Source: Zeus faber (Eukaryota > Chordata > Actinopteri > Zeiformes > Zeidae). From it: DNA of 64,000 nucleotides. The notes under the pieces are model-generated. The model saw nothing but the letters and a program-made list of their open reading frames with translations. It had not been told where the DNA came from and did not search any database. Position numbers and translations under genes: made by a program. Shown here one piece after another: positions 45,901 to 58,213 of this stretch. Where the stretch lies: the NCBI GenBank assembly GCA_960531495.1, contig OY482855.1, forward strand, positions 1,054,001-1,118,000, read 5' to 3'. Numbering within the stretch: position 1 is the stretch's first letter; each line of letters starts with the position of its first letter.

Positions 45901-46492
45901 AGGCAGACGCCTCCACCTTTGGATTTCCCCGACTCTCCCGTTCTGTCGCCGCGGAACACGGAGAAGGCCTCGGCTGGACGTATGGCTTCATCCGGCACCA
46001 GTGGGGTCAGCCATGTTTCCGTCAGGCAGAGGACGCAACAGTTCCTCGTGTCACGCTGGAATTGAATCCTCGCTCGAAGTTCATCCATCTTGTTTTCAAG
46101 GGACTGGACGTTAGCAAGAAGGATGCTTGGCAGAGGTGGACGGTAAGGTTGCGTCCTCATTCTGACCCGAATGCCGCCTCGTTTACCTCGGTGCTTCCTC
46201 CGTGGGCCGGCTCGTGGAACAGCGACTCCATTTTTGTTGTTGTTGCGAGTGTTCCCGCGTAGGATTTCCGCCGGCCACTCTGCTCCCACGGATAAAAAGT
46301 CCCAAAGTTGTTCGTTTAGGGAAATTTTTATATCCATGAGTGCATCGCGGCCGTATGAGTTAATTGTTGATGTTTTTCTGGCGAACATCGTGATAAAAAA
46401 AGGAAAAAAATACTAAAGAGTAAGAAAGTAACCGGAGCGCCGGCGCAGGCGACCGCTAGGGGCGGCGCCACTATCGCCACACATCGCCATAC
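42968..46492 (-). mobile_element. L2/CR1-type LINE nested in the Tx1-type LINE
   Basis: Inserted on the minus strand. Its 3' end lies at 42968 with three copies of the short tail repeat ATTCAAG/GATTCAA, and its 5' end near 46489. The empty site is seen in the second LINE copy (GTATTACGACGACGG at 58363-58377), so the borders are exact to about 3 bases. TAC at both ends (42965-42967 and 46490-46492) is the only possible target duplication. Length is about 3.5 kb with a single long ORF and a 5' UTR of about 100 bases that is GC-rich. The end repeat and RT type place it in the L2/CR1 group. Confidence 0.9.
43473..46388 (-). CDS. L2/CR1-type LINE ORF: AP endonuclease and reverse transcriptase
   Basis: A complete frame of 971 codons from ATG at 46388 to a stop at 43473. 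It would nick the target DNA and copy the LINE RNA at the nick (target-primed reverse transcription). Following a basic N-terminus (PRRKHRGKRGGIRVR), the endonuclease has LLANVQSLENK (N), LCLTETWLTP (E), VVTGDFNRANL (D, N), RTLDHCYTP (D) and GKSDHAAISL (SDH). The RT domain has the PGPDG-like AAGPDGISG, YRPVALTS, MLFIDYSSAFNT (first Asp), GSPQGCVLSPLLY, and the FADD box at residues 739-742. All catalytic residues expected by eye are present. No stop or frameshift was seen, so it may be young and possibly still active. Whether a separate ORF1 exists in its family is not shown by this copy. Confidence 0.9.
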   Translation of the reverse strand: MFARKTSTINSYGRDALMDIKISLNEQLWDFLSVGAEWPAEILRGNTRNNNKNGVAVPRAGPRRKHRGKRGGIRVRMRTQPYRPPLPSILLANVQSLENKMDELRARIQFQRDTRNCCVLCLTETWLTPLVPDEAIRPAEAFSVFRGDRTGESGKSKGGGVCLMVNNRWCNANNTKFLSHSCSPNLEQLTILCRPFYLPREFSTVIITAVYIPPQADTDAALSVLHDVLCGFQNRHPDAAVVVTGDFNRANLKKVLPNFHQHITCATRGDRTLDHCYTPYKNGYKPVSLPAFGKSDHAAISLLPVYRPLIARDLVMTREVKRWTDQSEAALQDALTDVDWDVFQASSSDVSEFTEVVVSFVATLADEIVPTVKVRIFPNQKPWVDKSIRCALNARTAAYNDGLVSGNMDNYKAASYNLRRAVRDAKRTYRDTVELQMERGDTRRLWEGLRTITNYKSSSSPATSVDASLANQLNSFYARFESGSSTASSPANWSYTAGDERALSVSVHEVRRALMRVNTRKAAGPDGISGRVLKTCANQLAPVVTTIFNISLAESVVPSCFKRSTVVPVPKIASPTCLNDYRPVALTSVVMKCFERLIKDYICASLPRTLDPLQFAYRQNRSTDDAVSQVLHTTLTHLDGQKGAYVRMLFIDYSSAFNTIVPTRLAVKLLELGLNAPLCTWILDFLTGRPQVVKVGKYMSSSLTLNTGSPQGCVLSPLLYSLYTHDCVARSSSNTIIKFADDTVVVGLITDCDEKAYREEVADLSLWCQDNSLHLNVSKTKELIVDFRRGSQSRTHAPLWINGTSVDRVSSFRYLGVHITEDLTWTVHTDTLVRKARQRLYHLRQLRKFRVSVRILKSYSGAVESILTGNITAWFGNCTAQDRRALQRVVRSAERTTGTTLPPLQELYTRRCSSRARRIMKDPHHPNNGLFQLLRSGKRLRSHAARTERLRRSFFPQAIRTVNADLTRGPN

Positions 46493-47603
46493 GACGACGG
46501 AATTGATGAAGAACGTGCGAGAGCTCTGAGGCGGTTTACTAGCTTGCCGCACCACCGGAGATCGACGATACGAACTTACAATGAGTCACCAAAGAGGGAA
46601 AGATCGCCTGCTGGAGGGATTCAAGATTGGAGAGGTAAGAATAATAGCCAGAGAATTGAGGAATGACGAGATGGTCGTTTCCTTCCTCAACCTCCCGGCT
46701 TATATTACTGACGACGAAATACTGGGGAAGCTACATGGTTGGGGCGTGTCGGCCACCTCGCCGATTAAGCGCAGAATGTGGCCAGGAACCCGTATTGCGG
46801 ACGGTACACGGTTTATGAGAGTAAAATTCAATAAATTAGTTCAGAGTCTTCCATACTCTGCAAAGTTTCACACTGCCATAGGGCCAGAGTACTTCCGCGT
46901 CATTCACGATAGACAATCAAAGGTCTGCCGCCTCTGTATACAGCCTGGACATATCCTACGGGAATGTCCGGAGTTCTTCTGTCGCAAATGTGGATTGCAA
47001 GGACACTTTGCGAGAGAGTGCAAAAGTGCCAAGAAATGTGACCTGTGTCATAACACTTGGAATGAATGTGACTGCAATAAGAGCGAGGAGGACGGCGGCG
47101 CTCCGCTGGTCACGACGGCCGCTTCAACCGATAGGCAAGGCGAACTGCATAGCGAGGATGAAAATAAAATGGAGACTGAGACAGGGCAGGCGGATGTGAG
47201 GGATGAAACTCAACCTGCAGTGGCGGGTAGTATGAACCAAGCAAGCAAGGTGAGGCTAGATCTGAGCTCCGGCTCTGACGAGGAGAGCGGAGCGAGACGA
47301 GGAGCGAGGCTGAAGGCGGAGGTGGGAGGGGAGGTGCTAGCCTTGGGAGTGGGCCCCACCCCCGCTCCTACCCCGCTGCTGCTGAAGCAAATCAGAGATC
47401 CTGCATCTGAGATGGGAATGATGAATAGGTCATCATCTCAGTCCCAGCCCCTCCAGCGACTGCCTCTTGATAACCCGATCTCAAGTGCAAGTGAGGCCGA
47501 ATCCGAGATAGACTTGTCTCATATGAACAGAATTGGGAAAAGGCTAAGTGAAAAGCAGATGAGAAGGAGAAGCAAGAGAAACAAAGACAGAGTTAATAAC
47601 TAA
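46493..47603 (+). pseudogene. Tx1-type LINE copy 1 ORF1, 3' part
   Basis: Continues the frame broken at 42967. An in-frame TGA near 46526 replaces the TGC found in copy 2 (residue 64 region). After that the frame is open to TAA at 47601-47603. The zinc knuckles CRLCIQPGHILREC and CRKCGLQGHFAREC and the third Cys cluster are kept. A few amino-acid differences from copy 2 include Lys for Gln after the second knuckle, Lys for Glu in SKVRLDLS, and Val for Leu near the C-terminus. An internal ATG at 46581 could start a shortened protein, but there is no evidence that it is used. Confidence 0.85.
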
Positions 47604-47640
47604 ATGTCGAAAATCATACTCTCTTCTCAGTGTGACTCTA

Positions 47641-50600
47641 ATGATTAGCTTCACTTCTCTAAATGCTAACGGCCTACGCACAAAATCGAAAATAGATTCT
47701 GTACTGCAAACTTTGAACTCAGATGTAGTCTGCCTGCAAGAAACTTGGTGGGACCAGGAGCATCACGACTATGTGGCGAACCAGAGAAACAAGCAGGTAT
47801 TTTCAAACCACGGGTCAGCAAGATCATGCGGGGTAGCAATCATATCTAAGATTGCTTCAGGCATGAGTGCTGAAGAGATATACAAAGACGATCAAGGCAG
47901 AGTATTAATTGTAGATTTTTCACTTAATAAACAACGATATAGAATAATTAACATATATGCACCAAACAATGAAAATCATAGAAAGCAGTTTTTCATTAAA
48001 TTAAAGAAATGGTACGGAAACAATGTAATAATAACTGGAGACTTTAATGTGGCTCTAACAAAAATGGACGTGTCAGTAAACAATACCTTCAAGAGTGACG
48101 CCAGTCGAACAACCCTAATGAATTTGATAAATCACCATAACCTAGTAGAAATGTGGAGAATCTCAAACCCTTTGAAGCGGGACTTCTCGAGAAGGCAGAT
48201 TGTAAAGGGGGTCCTCAAACAGTCCAGAATCGATCTCTGTCTGGCTTCCTCCAGCATTATCAGGGACATTAACAAAATTAAATATGAGTTCAATAGCTGG
48301 AGCGATCACGCATCTTTATACTGGCAATTAGGGGACGATGGAAGGCCCAGAGGTGGGGGCATCTGGTGCTTCAATGCCAGTCTCCTTGAGGACCAAACCT
48401 TAAAAAAAAAGATAAGGAATCTACTGAGCAATATAACAGATGAATTAGCTGTAGAAGAAAACTATATTAAATCATGGGACGATGTAAAAAGACGAATTAA
48501 GAGAGCCTGTATTAATTATAGTAAAGAGAAAGGATGGCGGGAAGGAATGGAGGAGAGAACATTAAGGCACCTCCTCGCAAAAGAAATTACATTACTTGAC
48601 CATAACCCTGACAGAAGTTGTGCAAAATTTGAAGAATATGAAGCTAAACTTCACTCTTTTGAAAAGAAAAGATGCATAGGAGCAGCTGTTAGAAGTAGAT
48701 TTAAAAATATCACAGATGGGGAGAAATGTACAGCTTTTTTCCTTGGCCTAGAAAAACAAAAACAAAACAAAGCCAGAATGGGTCAGATTGAAAATAGTAA
48801 GGGGGAAATAATAGCTGAGCAGGAAGACATACTGGACGAAATACATAGGTATTACGAGAACCTCTTTACTAGTAACAGCTCCAATCCAAAACAGACTAAA
48901 GAAATACTGGAATGTATTGATAGGGAAATCAATCACATCGACAAAGAAGAGTGCGACACGGTAATCACATTAGCGGAAGTAGAACTGGCAATAGATGGAC
49001 AAAATAAGAACAAAAGCCCAGGCCCAGACGGAATCTCGACAGAGTTCTACCAGTGCTTCAAAGCCCAGCTGGCCCCCTTGCTGCTAAAACTTTACACTAG
49101 TATTAGAGTAAACCAGACAACTCCGGACTCCCTCACAAAAGGTATCATCACAATTGTATTTAAGAATAAAGGATGCCGGAACCAACTGAAAAACTATAGG
49201 CCAATTAGCCTACTCAATTCAGATTATAAGATTCTGGCAAAAATTCTGGCTAATAGACTTAAAGCAGTAATAGGCTCAATCATCAGCAATACGCAAACTT
49301 ACAGTATCCCAGGCAGAGATATTACAGACTCCATCAATACAATTAGGGATACAGTAAAAACAATGACTATGCAGAGGGGCCTGCTGCTTGGAGTAGACCT
49401 AGAAAACGCTTTTGACAGGGTTGAGCATCCGTTCCTCTGGTCCGTAATGGAAAAGTTCGGCTTCGGAGCAAAGTTCATCGATTGGATCAAGGTTTTATAT
49501 CGAAGTGCGAGTAGCAGGGTGAAATGCAACGGACTTCTCACCAGGGACATTCGGATCGAGAGGTCGGTGAGACAGGGATGCCCCCTCTCAGCTCTGCTAT
49601 ACACCCTGGTCGCAGAACCCCTCGCACTCCTAATACTGAAAGACAAAAATATAAAAGGTATCTTAACGCCAAATGGCAGCAAAACCAAAATAGTCCAATA
49701 TGCAGACGACATTAATATCATGGTCTCGGATGGTGACAGCATAGACCATGTCTTCAAACACCTAGGGGCCTATGAGAAAGCCTCTGGCGCAAGAATCAAT
49801 AAAGAAAAATCTGCAATAATGTTCTGCGGTAAGAATCAAAAAACGATAAACAAATGGGGCCTTAAAGAGACCACAGGGTGCAGAGAAATCTGGGGTGTGT
49901 ACATTGGGAAAGACGAGAGTGAAGCAAGAGATAAAACATGGAAGAGTGTGATAATTAAAATACAGTGTACCTTGAACCTGTGGAGGGCGAGGGGGCTTAG
50001 TCTAAAAGGAAAGGTAATAGTATCTAATGCCCTAGTGCTGTCAAAAATAAATCATGCTTTGGGAACCTGTGAGCTGCCCGATTGGGCACTAAATTCATTG
50101 AACGGTGAGATCTCCTCCTTTCTTTGGAAGGGTAAGGGAAATATGTTCGCCCACAGGACGTTAATTGCTAATAAACGGGAGGGGGGATTAGGGCTGATTG
50201 ACATTGGTGCCAAAAGAGACGCACTGAGGGTTAAATTGATAGGGAAATTCTTGGATTCGACCAGGCAGTATCCCTGGGAGGACGCACTCGCAGGCTACCT
50301 GGCGGAGTTTGGGGAGAGGAGCAAATACAATCTCTGTACCCACTACCCCAGAAAAACTTACAGTGGCCTGCCGGGCTTCTACCAGGAGGTGCTGGAGGCA
50401 TGGGGAAGGATACTCCCCCACCTCAGACCCGAGTGCAGTAAAAAAGAGCATGTGCTGCAGTTACCTTTCCTCTCGAATCCATGCTTCACCTATAATGGGA
50501 GAAACCTCGTCAGCAGTCACTTAACGGCAGCAGGCCTAACAAGAGTGGGACAGGTGACCGACCACAAAGGGAACTTTGATATAGGGAATGTACTATGGGA

Positions 50601-51435
50601 ATTAGACAGATGGAAGGTGCAATACAGGGAAAAACTGATTGTCTCTTTCGGGGAAAAATTTGATCAAAGCCTACTACCTGAGTGGCGAGGCATGCTCAAA
50701 GAGAAAGGAACCAAGGTGCAGGATGATGCCCTGAACTTCCTCCTGTGCCTTAGAGGAAAATTCCCCACCATCCAATCAGTGAAAACCAGAGACTGGTATA
50801 GATTACTCATTTCAAAGATTGTGACAATTCCAGCTTCAGAAAAGGCCTGGTCAAGGATATTTCCTGGCTATTCAATTAGAAATATATGGAACAACATGGA
50901 AATCCCTTTTGCCACATCAGCCATCTTCCACCTGGATTTCAAGATAAGGCACAGGAGGATTTTTACTGGCATCATCCTGCATCAATAACACAAAGACTTG
51001 CACAAAAGGGAGTGTGTGGTCTGCATGGAAGAAGCAGAAGACATTGAGCACCTGTTCCTTAGGTGCACGGCCCTCACAAACTATAGGGAGAGGGTCAAGA
51101 GCCTACTGGTGGAACATTGTGGCCTTAGGAGACTAACAGGGCTTACATGGGACTGGGCCTACATGTTTGCCCCCCCCCCCAAAACAATGAGCCCAACGGA
51201 AAACTTACTGATAAACACTGTGCTGGCATTTGCCAGGCGCGCAACATGGACAAGAAGGAACTTGGCACTATATGAGGGTAGAGACGTAAGCATACAAAGC
51301 CTCTTTGGAAACTCACTAAAGGCCCACCTATTGTTGCTAAATGGAGGAAACAAAGACCTTTTTGTAATCCAATTTATGCAACAAACTACCCTACTCCAGG
51401 AAACTGAATGCCACTCTCTCTCCTTCGCATTCTGA
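47641..51435 (+). pseudogene. Tx1-type LINE copy 1 ORF2, with premature stop
   Basis: Same protein as 59520-63314, about 20 differences in 1,115 shared residues by eye. The frame is open from ATG 47641 to a TAA at 50986-50988, where copy 2 has ATA. Two adjacent bases are swapped (AT to TA). After the stop the frame continues unbroken to 51433-51435. The truncation removes the C-terminal C-x2-C-x8-H-x4-C motif and the following 125 residues or so, so the product would lack the part thought to bind nucleic acid. Endonuclease and RT catalytic motifs, including YADD, are intact upstream. Confidence 0.9.
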
Positions 51436-51550
51436 TAGGATAGAGAAGGGAGAAAAAGGGAAAACATGTATTTCCCAAGTGTTTAAAAATGTTTTCTTGG
51501 CATAATTGTTACTGTTGATGATTCTGTATTTTTATATTAAAAAAAAAAAA

Positions 51551-54500
51551 TGTATTTGTTGAGTTATGATCATTTTCATCATAGTGTGCACATGAGGGAA
51601 AAAACGCATTTTCAGCCGATTTAAACGTCGAAAAGGCGAATTGGTTAAACGCTTCAGTCATTACTCTGTGTGACAGTATCAGACAGTTTAAATACAATGA
51701 TGAACTAGTATGTGCTGCTAAAGTGTTGTTTATCAAACAGTTTTAGTCCCATAGAAAATGTATTTGTCGAGTTATGATCATTTTCATCATAGTGTGCACA
51801 TGTGGGAAAAAACGCATTTTCAGCCGATTTAAACGTCGAAAAGGCGTATTGGTTAAACACTTCAGTCATTACTCTGTGTGACAGTGTCAGACAGTTTAAA
51901 TAAAATGATTAACTAGTATGTGCTGCTAAAGTGTTGTTTGTCAACCAGTTTTAGACCCATATAAAATGTATTTGTCGAGGTATGAGCATTTTCATAACAT
52001 TGGACGGTTTGCTGTCTAGCTGAATTAGAGAAACACCGAACCATTGTCTCTGCAGAGGTGAATGATTCAGAATGCTGCAGTACAGCATAGAAATTTAATT
52101 AATATGATGAACTATTATGTGCTTCTTAAGTGTTTCTCTCAGATTTCTATGCCCATCTAACATGTATTTCTGGAGTTATGATCATTTTCAGAACTTGTGA
52201 CGGTTTGCTGTCTAACTGAATTAGAGAAACACCGAACCATTGTCTCTTCAGAGGTGAATGATTCAGAATGCTGCAGTACAGCATAGAAATTTAATTAATA
52301 TGATGAACTATTATGTGCTTCTTAAGTGTTTCTCTCAGATTTCTATGCCCATCTAACATGTATTTCTGGAGTTATGATCATTTTCAGAACTTTTGACGGT
52401 TTGCTGTCTAACTGAATTAGAGAAACACCGAACCATTGTCTCTTCAGAGGTGAATGATTCAGAATGCTGCAGTACAGCATAGAAATTTAATTAATATGAT
52501 GAACTATTATGTGCTTCTTAAGTGTTTCTCACAGATTTCTAGGCCCATCTAACATGTATTTGTGGAGTTATGATCATTTTCATCATTGTGTGCACATGTG
52601 GGAAAAAATGCATTTTCAGCCGATTTAAACGTCGAAAAGGGGAATTGGTTAAACGCTTCAGTCATAACTCTGTGTGACAGTGTCAGACAGTTTAAATACA
52701 ATGGTGAACTAGTATATGCTGCTAAAGCGTTGTTTGTCAACCAGTTTTAGGCCCAATCAACATGTATTTGTCGAGGTATGAGCATTTTCATCATTATGTG
52801 TACGTGTGGGAAAAAACGCATTTTCAGCCGATTTAAACGTCGAAAAGGGGAATTGCTTAAACGCTTCAGTCATTACTCTGTGTGACAGTGTCAGACAGTT
52901 TAAATACAATGGTGAACTAGTATATGCTGCTAAAGCGTTGTTTGTCAAACAGTTTTAGGCCCATACAACATGTATTTATCGAGGTATGAGCATTTTCAGA
53001 ACATTGGACGGTTTGCTGTCTAGCTGAATTAGAGAAACACCGAACCATTGTCTCTTCAGAGGTGAATGATTCAGAATGCTGCAGTACAGCATAGAAATTT
53101 TATTAATATGATGAACTATTATGTGCTTCCTAAGTTTTTCTCTCAGATTTCTATGCCCATCTAACATGTATTTCTGGAGTTATGATCATTTTCAGAACTT
53201 GTGACGGTTTGCTGTCTAACTGAATTAGAGAAACACCGAACCATTGTCTCTTCAGAGGTGAATGATTCAGAATGCTGCAGTACAGCATAGAAATTTAATT
53301 AATATGATGAACTATGATGTGCTTCTTAAGTGTTTCTCACAGATTTCTAGGCCCATCTAACATGTATTTGTGGAGTTATGATCATTTTCATCATTATGTG
53401 TACGTGTGGGAAAAAACGCATTTTCAGCCGATTTAAACGTCGAAAAGGGGAATTGGTTAAACGCTTCAGTCATTACTCTGTGTGACAGTGTCAGACAGTT
53501 TAAATACAATGGTGAACTAGTATATGCTGCTAAAGTGTTGTTTGTCAACAAGTTTTAGGCCCATCTAACATGTATTTGTCGAGTTATGATCATTTTCATC
53601 ATTATGTGTACATGTGGGAAAAAACGCATTTTCAGCCGATTTAAACGTCGAAAAGGGGAATTGCTTGAACGCTTCAGTCAGTACTCTGTGTGACAGTGTC
53701 AGACAGTTTAAATACAATTGTGAACTAGTATATGCTGCTGAAGCGTTGTTTGTCAAACAGTTTTAGGCCCATACAACATGTATTTGTCGAGGTATGAGCA
53801 TTTTCAGAACATTGGACGGTTTGCTGTCTAGCTGAATTAGAGAAACACCGAACCATTGTCTCTTCAGAGGTGAATGATTCAGAATGCTGCAGTACAGCAT
53901 TGAAATTGTATTAATATGATGAACTATTATGTGCTTCCTAAGTGTTTCTCTCAGATTTCTATGCCCATCTAACATGTATTTGTGGAGTTATGATCATTTT
54001 CAGAACTTGTGACGGTTTGCTAGAGAAACACCGAACCATTGTCTCTTCAGAGGTGAATGATTCAGAATGATGCAGTACAGCATAGAAAATTTAATTAATA
54101 TGATGAACTATTATGTGCTTCTTAAGTGTTTCTCACAGATTTCTAGGCCCATCTAACATGTATTTGTGGAGTTATGATCATTTTCATCATTGTGTGCACA
54201 TGTGGGAAAAAACGCATTTTCAGCCGATTTAAACGTCGAAAAGGGGAATTGGTTAAACGCTTCAGTCATAACTCTGTGTGACAGTGTCAGACAGTTTAAA
54301 TACAATGGTGAACTAGTATATGCTGCTGAAGCGTTGTTTGTCAAACAGTTTTAGGCCCATACAACATGTATTTGTCGAGGTATGAGCATTTTCAGAACAT
54401 TGGACGGTTTGCTGTCTAGCTGAATTAGAGAAGCACCGAACCATTGTCTCTTCAGAGGGGAATGATTCAGAATGCTGCAGTACAGCATAGAAATTTAATT

Positions 54501-57500
54501 AATATGATGAACTATTATGTGCTTCCTAAGTTTTTCTCTCAGATTTCTATGCCCATCTAACATGTATTTCTGGAGTTATGATCATTTTCAGAACTTGTGA
54601 CGGTTTGCTGTCTAACTGAATTAGAGAAACACCGAACCATTGTCTCTTCAGAGGTGAATGATTCAGAATGCTGCAGTACAGCATAGATATTTAATTAATA
54701 TGATGAACTATTATGTGCTTCTTAAGTGTTTCTCACAGATTTCTAGGCCCATCTAACATGTATTTGTGGAGTTATGATCATTTTCATCATTGTGTGCACA
54801 TGTGGGAAAAAACGCATTTTCAGCCGATTTAAACGTCGAAAAGGGGAATTGGTTAAACGCTTCAGTCATTACTCTGTGTGACAGTGTCAGACAGTTTAAA
54901 TACAATGGTGAACTAGTATATGCTGCTAAAGTGTTGTTTGTCAACCAGTTTTAGGCCCATCTAACATGTATTTGTCGAGTTATGATCATTTTCATCATTA
55001 TGTGTACATGTGGGAAAAAATGCATTTTCAGCCGATTTAAACATCGAAAAGGGGAATTGGTTAAACGCTTCAGTCATAACTCTGTGTGACAGTGTCAGAC
55101 AGTTTAAATACAATGGTGAACTAGTATATGCTGCTAAAGCGTTGTTTGTCAACCAGTTTTAGGCCCATACAACATGTATTTGTCGAGGTATGAGCATTTT
55201 CAGAACATTGGACGGTTTGCTGTCTAACTGAATTAGAGAAACACCGAACCATTGTCTCTTCAGAGGTGAATGATTCAGAATGCTGCAGTACAGCATAGAA
55301 ATTTAATTAATATGATGAACTATTATGTGCTTCTTAAGTGTTTCTCACAGATTTCTAGGCCCATCTAACATGTATTTGTGGAGTTATGATCATTTTCATC
55401 ATTGTGTGCACATGTGGGAAAAAACGCATTTTCAGCCGATTTAAACGTCGAAAAGGGGAATTGGTTAAACGCTTCAGTCATTACTCTGTGTGACAGTGTC
55501 AGACAGTTTAAATACAATGGTGAACTAGTATATGCTGCTAAAGTGTTGTTTGTCAACCAGTTTTAGGCCCATCTAACATGTATTTGTCGAGTTATGATCA
55601 TTTTCATCATTATGTGTACATGTGGGAAAAAATGCATTTTCAGCCGATTTAAACATCGAAAAGGGGAATTGGTTAAACGCTTCAGTCATAACTCTGTGTG
55701 ACAGTGTCAGACAGTTTAAATACAATGGTGAACTAGTATATGCTGCTAAAGCGTTGTTTGTCAACCAGTTTTAGGCCCATACAACATGTATTTGTCGAGG
55801 TATGAGCATTTTCAGAACATTGGACGGTTTGCTGTCTAACTGAATTAGAGAAACACCGAACCATTGTCTCTTCAGAGGTGAATAATTCAGAATGCTGCAG
55901 TACAGTATAGAAATTTTATTAATATGATGAACTATTATGTGCTTCCTAAGTTTTTCTCTCAGATTTCTATGCCCATCTAACATGTATTTCTGGAGTTATG
56001 ATCATTTTCAGAACTTGTGACGGTTTGCTGTCTAACTGAATTAGAGAAACACCGAACCATTGTCTCTTCAGAGGTGAATGATTCAGAATGCTGCAGTACA
56101 GCATAGAAATTTAATTAATATGATGAACTATTATGTGCTTCTTAAGTGTTTCTCACAGATTTCTAGGCCCATCTAACATGTATTTGTGGAGTTATGATCA
56201 TTTTCATCATAGTGTGCACATGTGGGAAAAAACGCATTTTCAGCCGATTTAAACGTCGAAAAGGGGAATTGGTTAAACGCTTCAGTCATTACTCTGTGTG
56301 ACAGTGTCAGACAGTTTAAATACAATGGTGAACTAGTATATCCTGCTAAAGTGTTGTTTGTCAACCAGTTTTAGGCCCATGTAAAATGTATTTGTCGAGT
56401 TATGATCATTTTCATCATTGTGTGCACATGTGGGAAAAAACGCATTTTCAGCCGATTTAAACGTCGAAAAGGGGAATTGGTTAAACGCTTCAGTCATTAC
56501 TCTGTGTGACAGTGTCAGACAGTTTAAATACAATGGTGAACTAGTATATGCTGCTAAAGTGTTGTTTGTCAAACAGTTTTGGGCCCATGTAAAATGTATT
56601 TGTCGAGTTATGATTATTTTCATCATTGTGTGCACATGTGGGAAAAAACGCATTTTCAGCCGATTTAAACGTCGAAAAGGGGAATTGGTTAAACGCTTCA
56701 GTCATTACTCTGTGTGACAGTGTCAGACAGTTTAAAGACAATGGTGAACTAGTATATGCTGCTAAAGTGTTGTTTGTCAACAAGTTTTAGGCCCATCTAA
56801 CATGTATTTATTGAGTTATGATCATTTTCATCATTATGTGTACATGTGGGAAAAAACGCATTTTCAGCCGATTTAAACGTCGAAAAGGGGAATTGGTTAA
56901 ACGCTTCAGTCATAACTCTATGTGACAGTGTCAGACAGTTTAAATACAATGGTGAACTAGTATATGCTGCTAAAGCGTTGTTTGTCAAACAGTTTTAGGC
57001 CCATACAACATGTATTTATCGAGGTATGAGCATTTTCAGAACATTGGACGGTTTGCTGTCTAGCTGAATTAGAGAAACACCGAACCATTGTCTCTTCAGA
57101 GGTGAATGATTCAGAATGCTGCAGTACAGCATAGAAATTTTATTAATATGATGAACTATTATGTGCTTCCTAAGTTTTTCTCTCAGATTTCTATGCCCAT
57201 CTAACATGTATTTCTGGAGTTATGATCATTTTCAGAACTTGTGACGGTTTGCTGTCTAACTGAATTAGAGAAACACCGAACCATTGTCTCTTCAGAGGTG
57301 AATGATTCAGAATGCTGCAGTACAGCATAGAAATTTAATTAATATGATGAACTATTATGTGCTTCTTAAGTGTTTCTCACAGATTTCTAGGCCCATCTAA
57401 CATGTATTTGTGGAGTTATGATAATTTTCATCATTGTGTGCACATGTGGGAAAAAACGCATTTTCAGCCGATTTAAACGTCGAAAAGGGGAATTGGTTAA

Positions 57501-58009
57501 ACGCTTCAGTCATTACTCTGTGTGACAGTGTCAGACAGTTTAAATTCAATGGTGAACTAGTATATGCTGCTAAAGTGTTGTTTGTCAACCAGTTTTAGGC
57601 CCATCTAACATGTATTTGTCGAGTTATGATCATTTTCATCATTATGTGTACATGTGGGAAAAAATGCATTTTCAGCCGATTTAAATATCGAAAAGGGGAA
57701 TTGGTTAAACGCTTCAGTCATTACTCTGTGTGACAGTGTCAGACAGTTTAAAGACAATGGTGAACTAGTATATGCTGCTAAAGTGTTGTTTGTCAAACAG
57801 TTTTAGGCCCATAGAAAATGTATTTGTCGAGTTATGATCATTTTCATCATAGTGTGCACATGTGGGAAAAAACGCATTTTCAGCCGATTTAAACGTCGAA
57901 ACGGCGAATTGGTTAAACGCTTCAGTCATTACTCTGTGTGACAGTGTCAGACAGTTTAAATACAATGAATAACTAGTATGTGCGGCTAAAGTGTTGTTTG
58001 TCAACCAGT
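51551..58009. repeat. Satellite array, block 2 (A and B monomers in higher-order units)
   Basis: A monomers are 208 bp and B monomers about 196 bp. Clear higher-order units are 54753-55364 (A-A-B, 612 bp) and 55365-56172 (A-A-B-B, about 808 bp). The latter's first two A units are nearly identical to those of the former. B monomers carry GCTGTCTAACTGAATTAGAG and TTAATTAATATGATGAACTA and end ATTTCTAGGCCCAT. The chimeric 253-bp type of block 1 is not seen here. The last monomer (57797-58009) matches the last monomer of block 1 almost perfectly. Confidence 0.95.
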
Positions 58010-58213
58010 GCGCATGCGCGACTGGCATCCGACAGCACCAGGAAGTGGAACACCGCGGGTGGAACACGGAAGGGAGTTTTTTCCGGACTCCAGAACGTCT
58101 TTACGGAATCTTTTTCATTTTTATGTGACTGATCCTCCAGCAGTGGTTGTTTTCAGTGCGTGGGGGGTCCCCCCCCCCACTCACCCCAACCACCCTTTTT
58201 CTTCGGGTGTGCG

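Larger units (their letters stand above)
42606..51550 (+). mobile_element. L1/Tx1-type LINE, copy 1, interrupted
   Basis: The element starts GCGCATGCGCGACTGG directly after satellite ...CAACCAGT and ends in an A run at 51541-51550, after which satellite resumes at TGTATTTG. It has a 5' UTR of about 204 bases, ORF1, ORF2 and a short 3' UTR. Without the nested element the length is about 5.4 kb. No target duplication is visible. About 16-18 bases of the monomer (TTTAGGCCCATCTAAC in consensus) are missing at the junction. It is inactive: ORF1 is split by an L2-type LINE and has a stop at about 46526, and ORF2 has a stop at 50986. Confidence 0.9.

Noticed and set aside
49299..49757. 152-codon minus-strand frame in ORF2 of the LINE (also at 61178-61636)
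   Set aside because: Antisense shadow of the RT domain; conserved only because the two LINE copies are duplicates.
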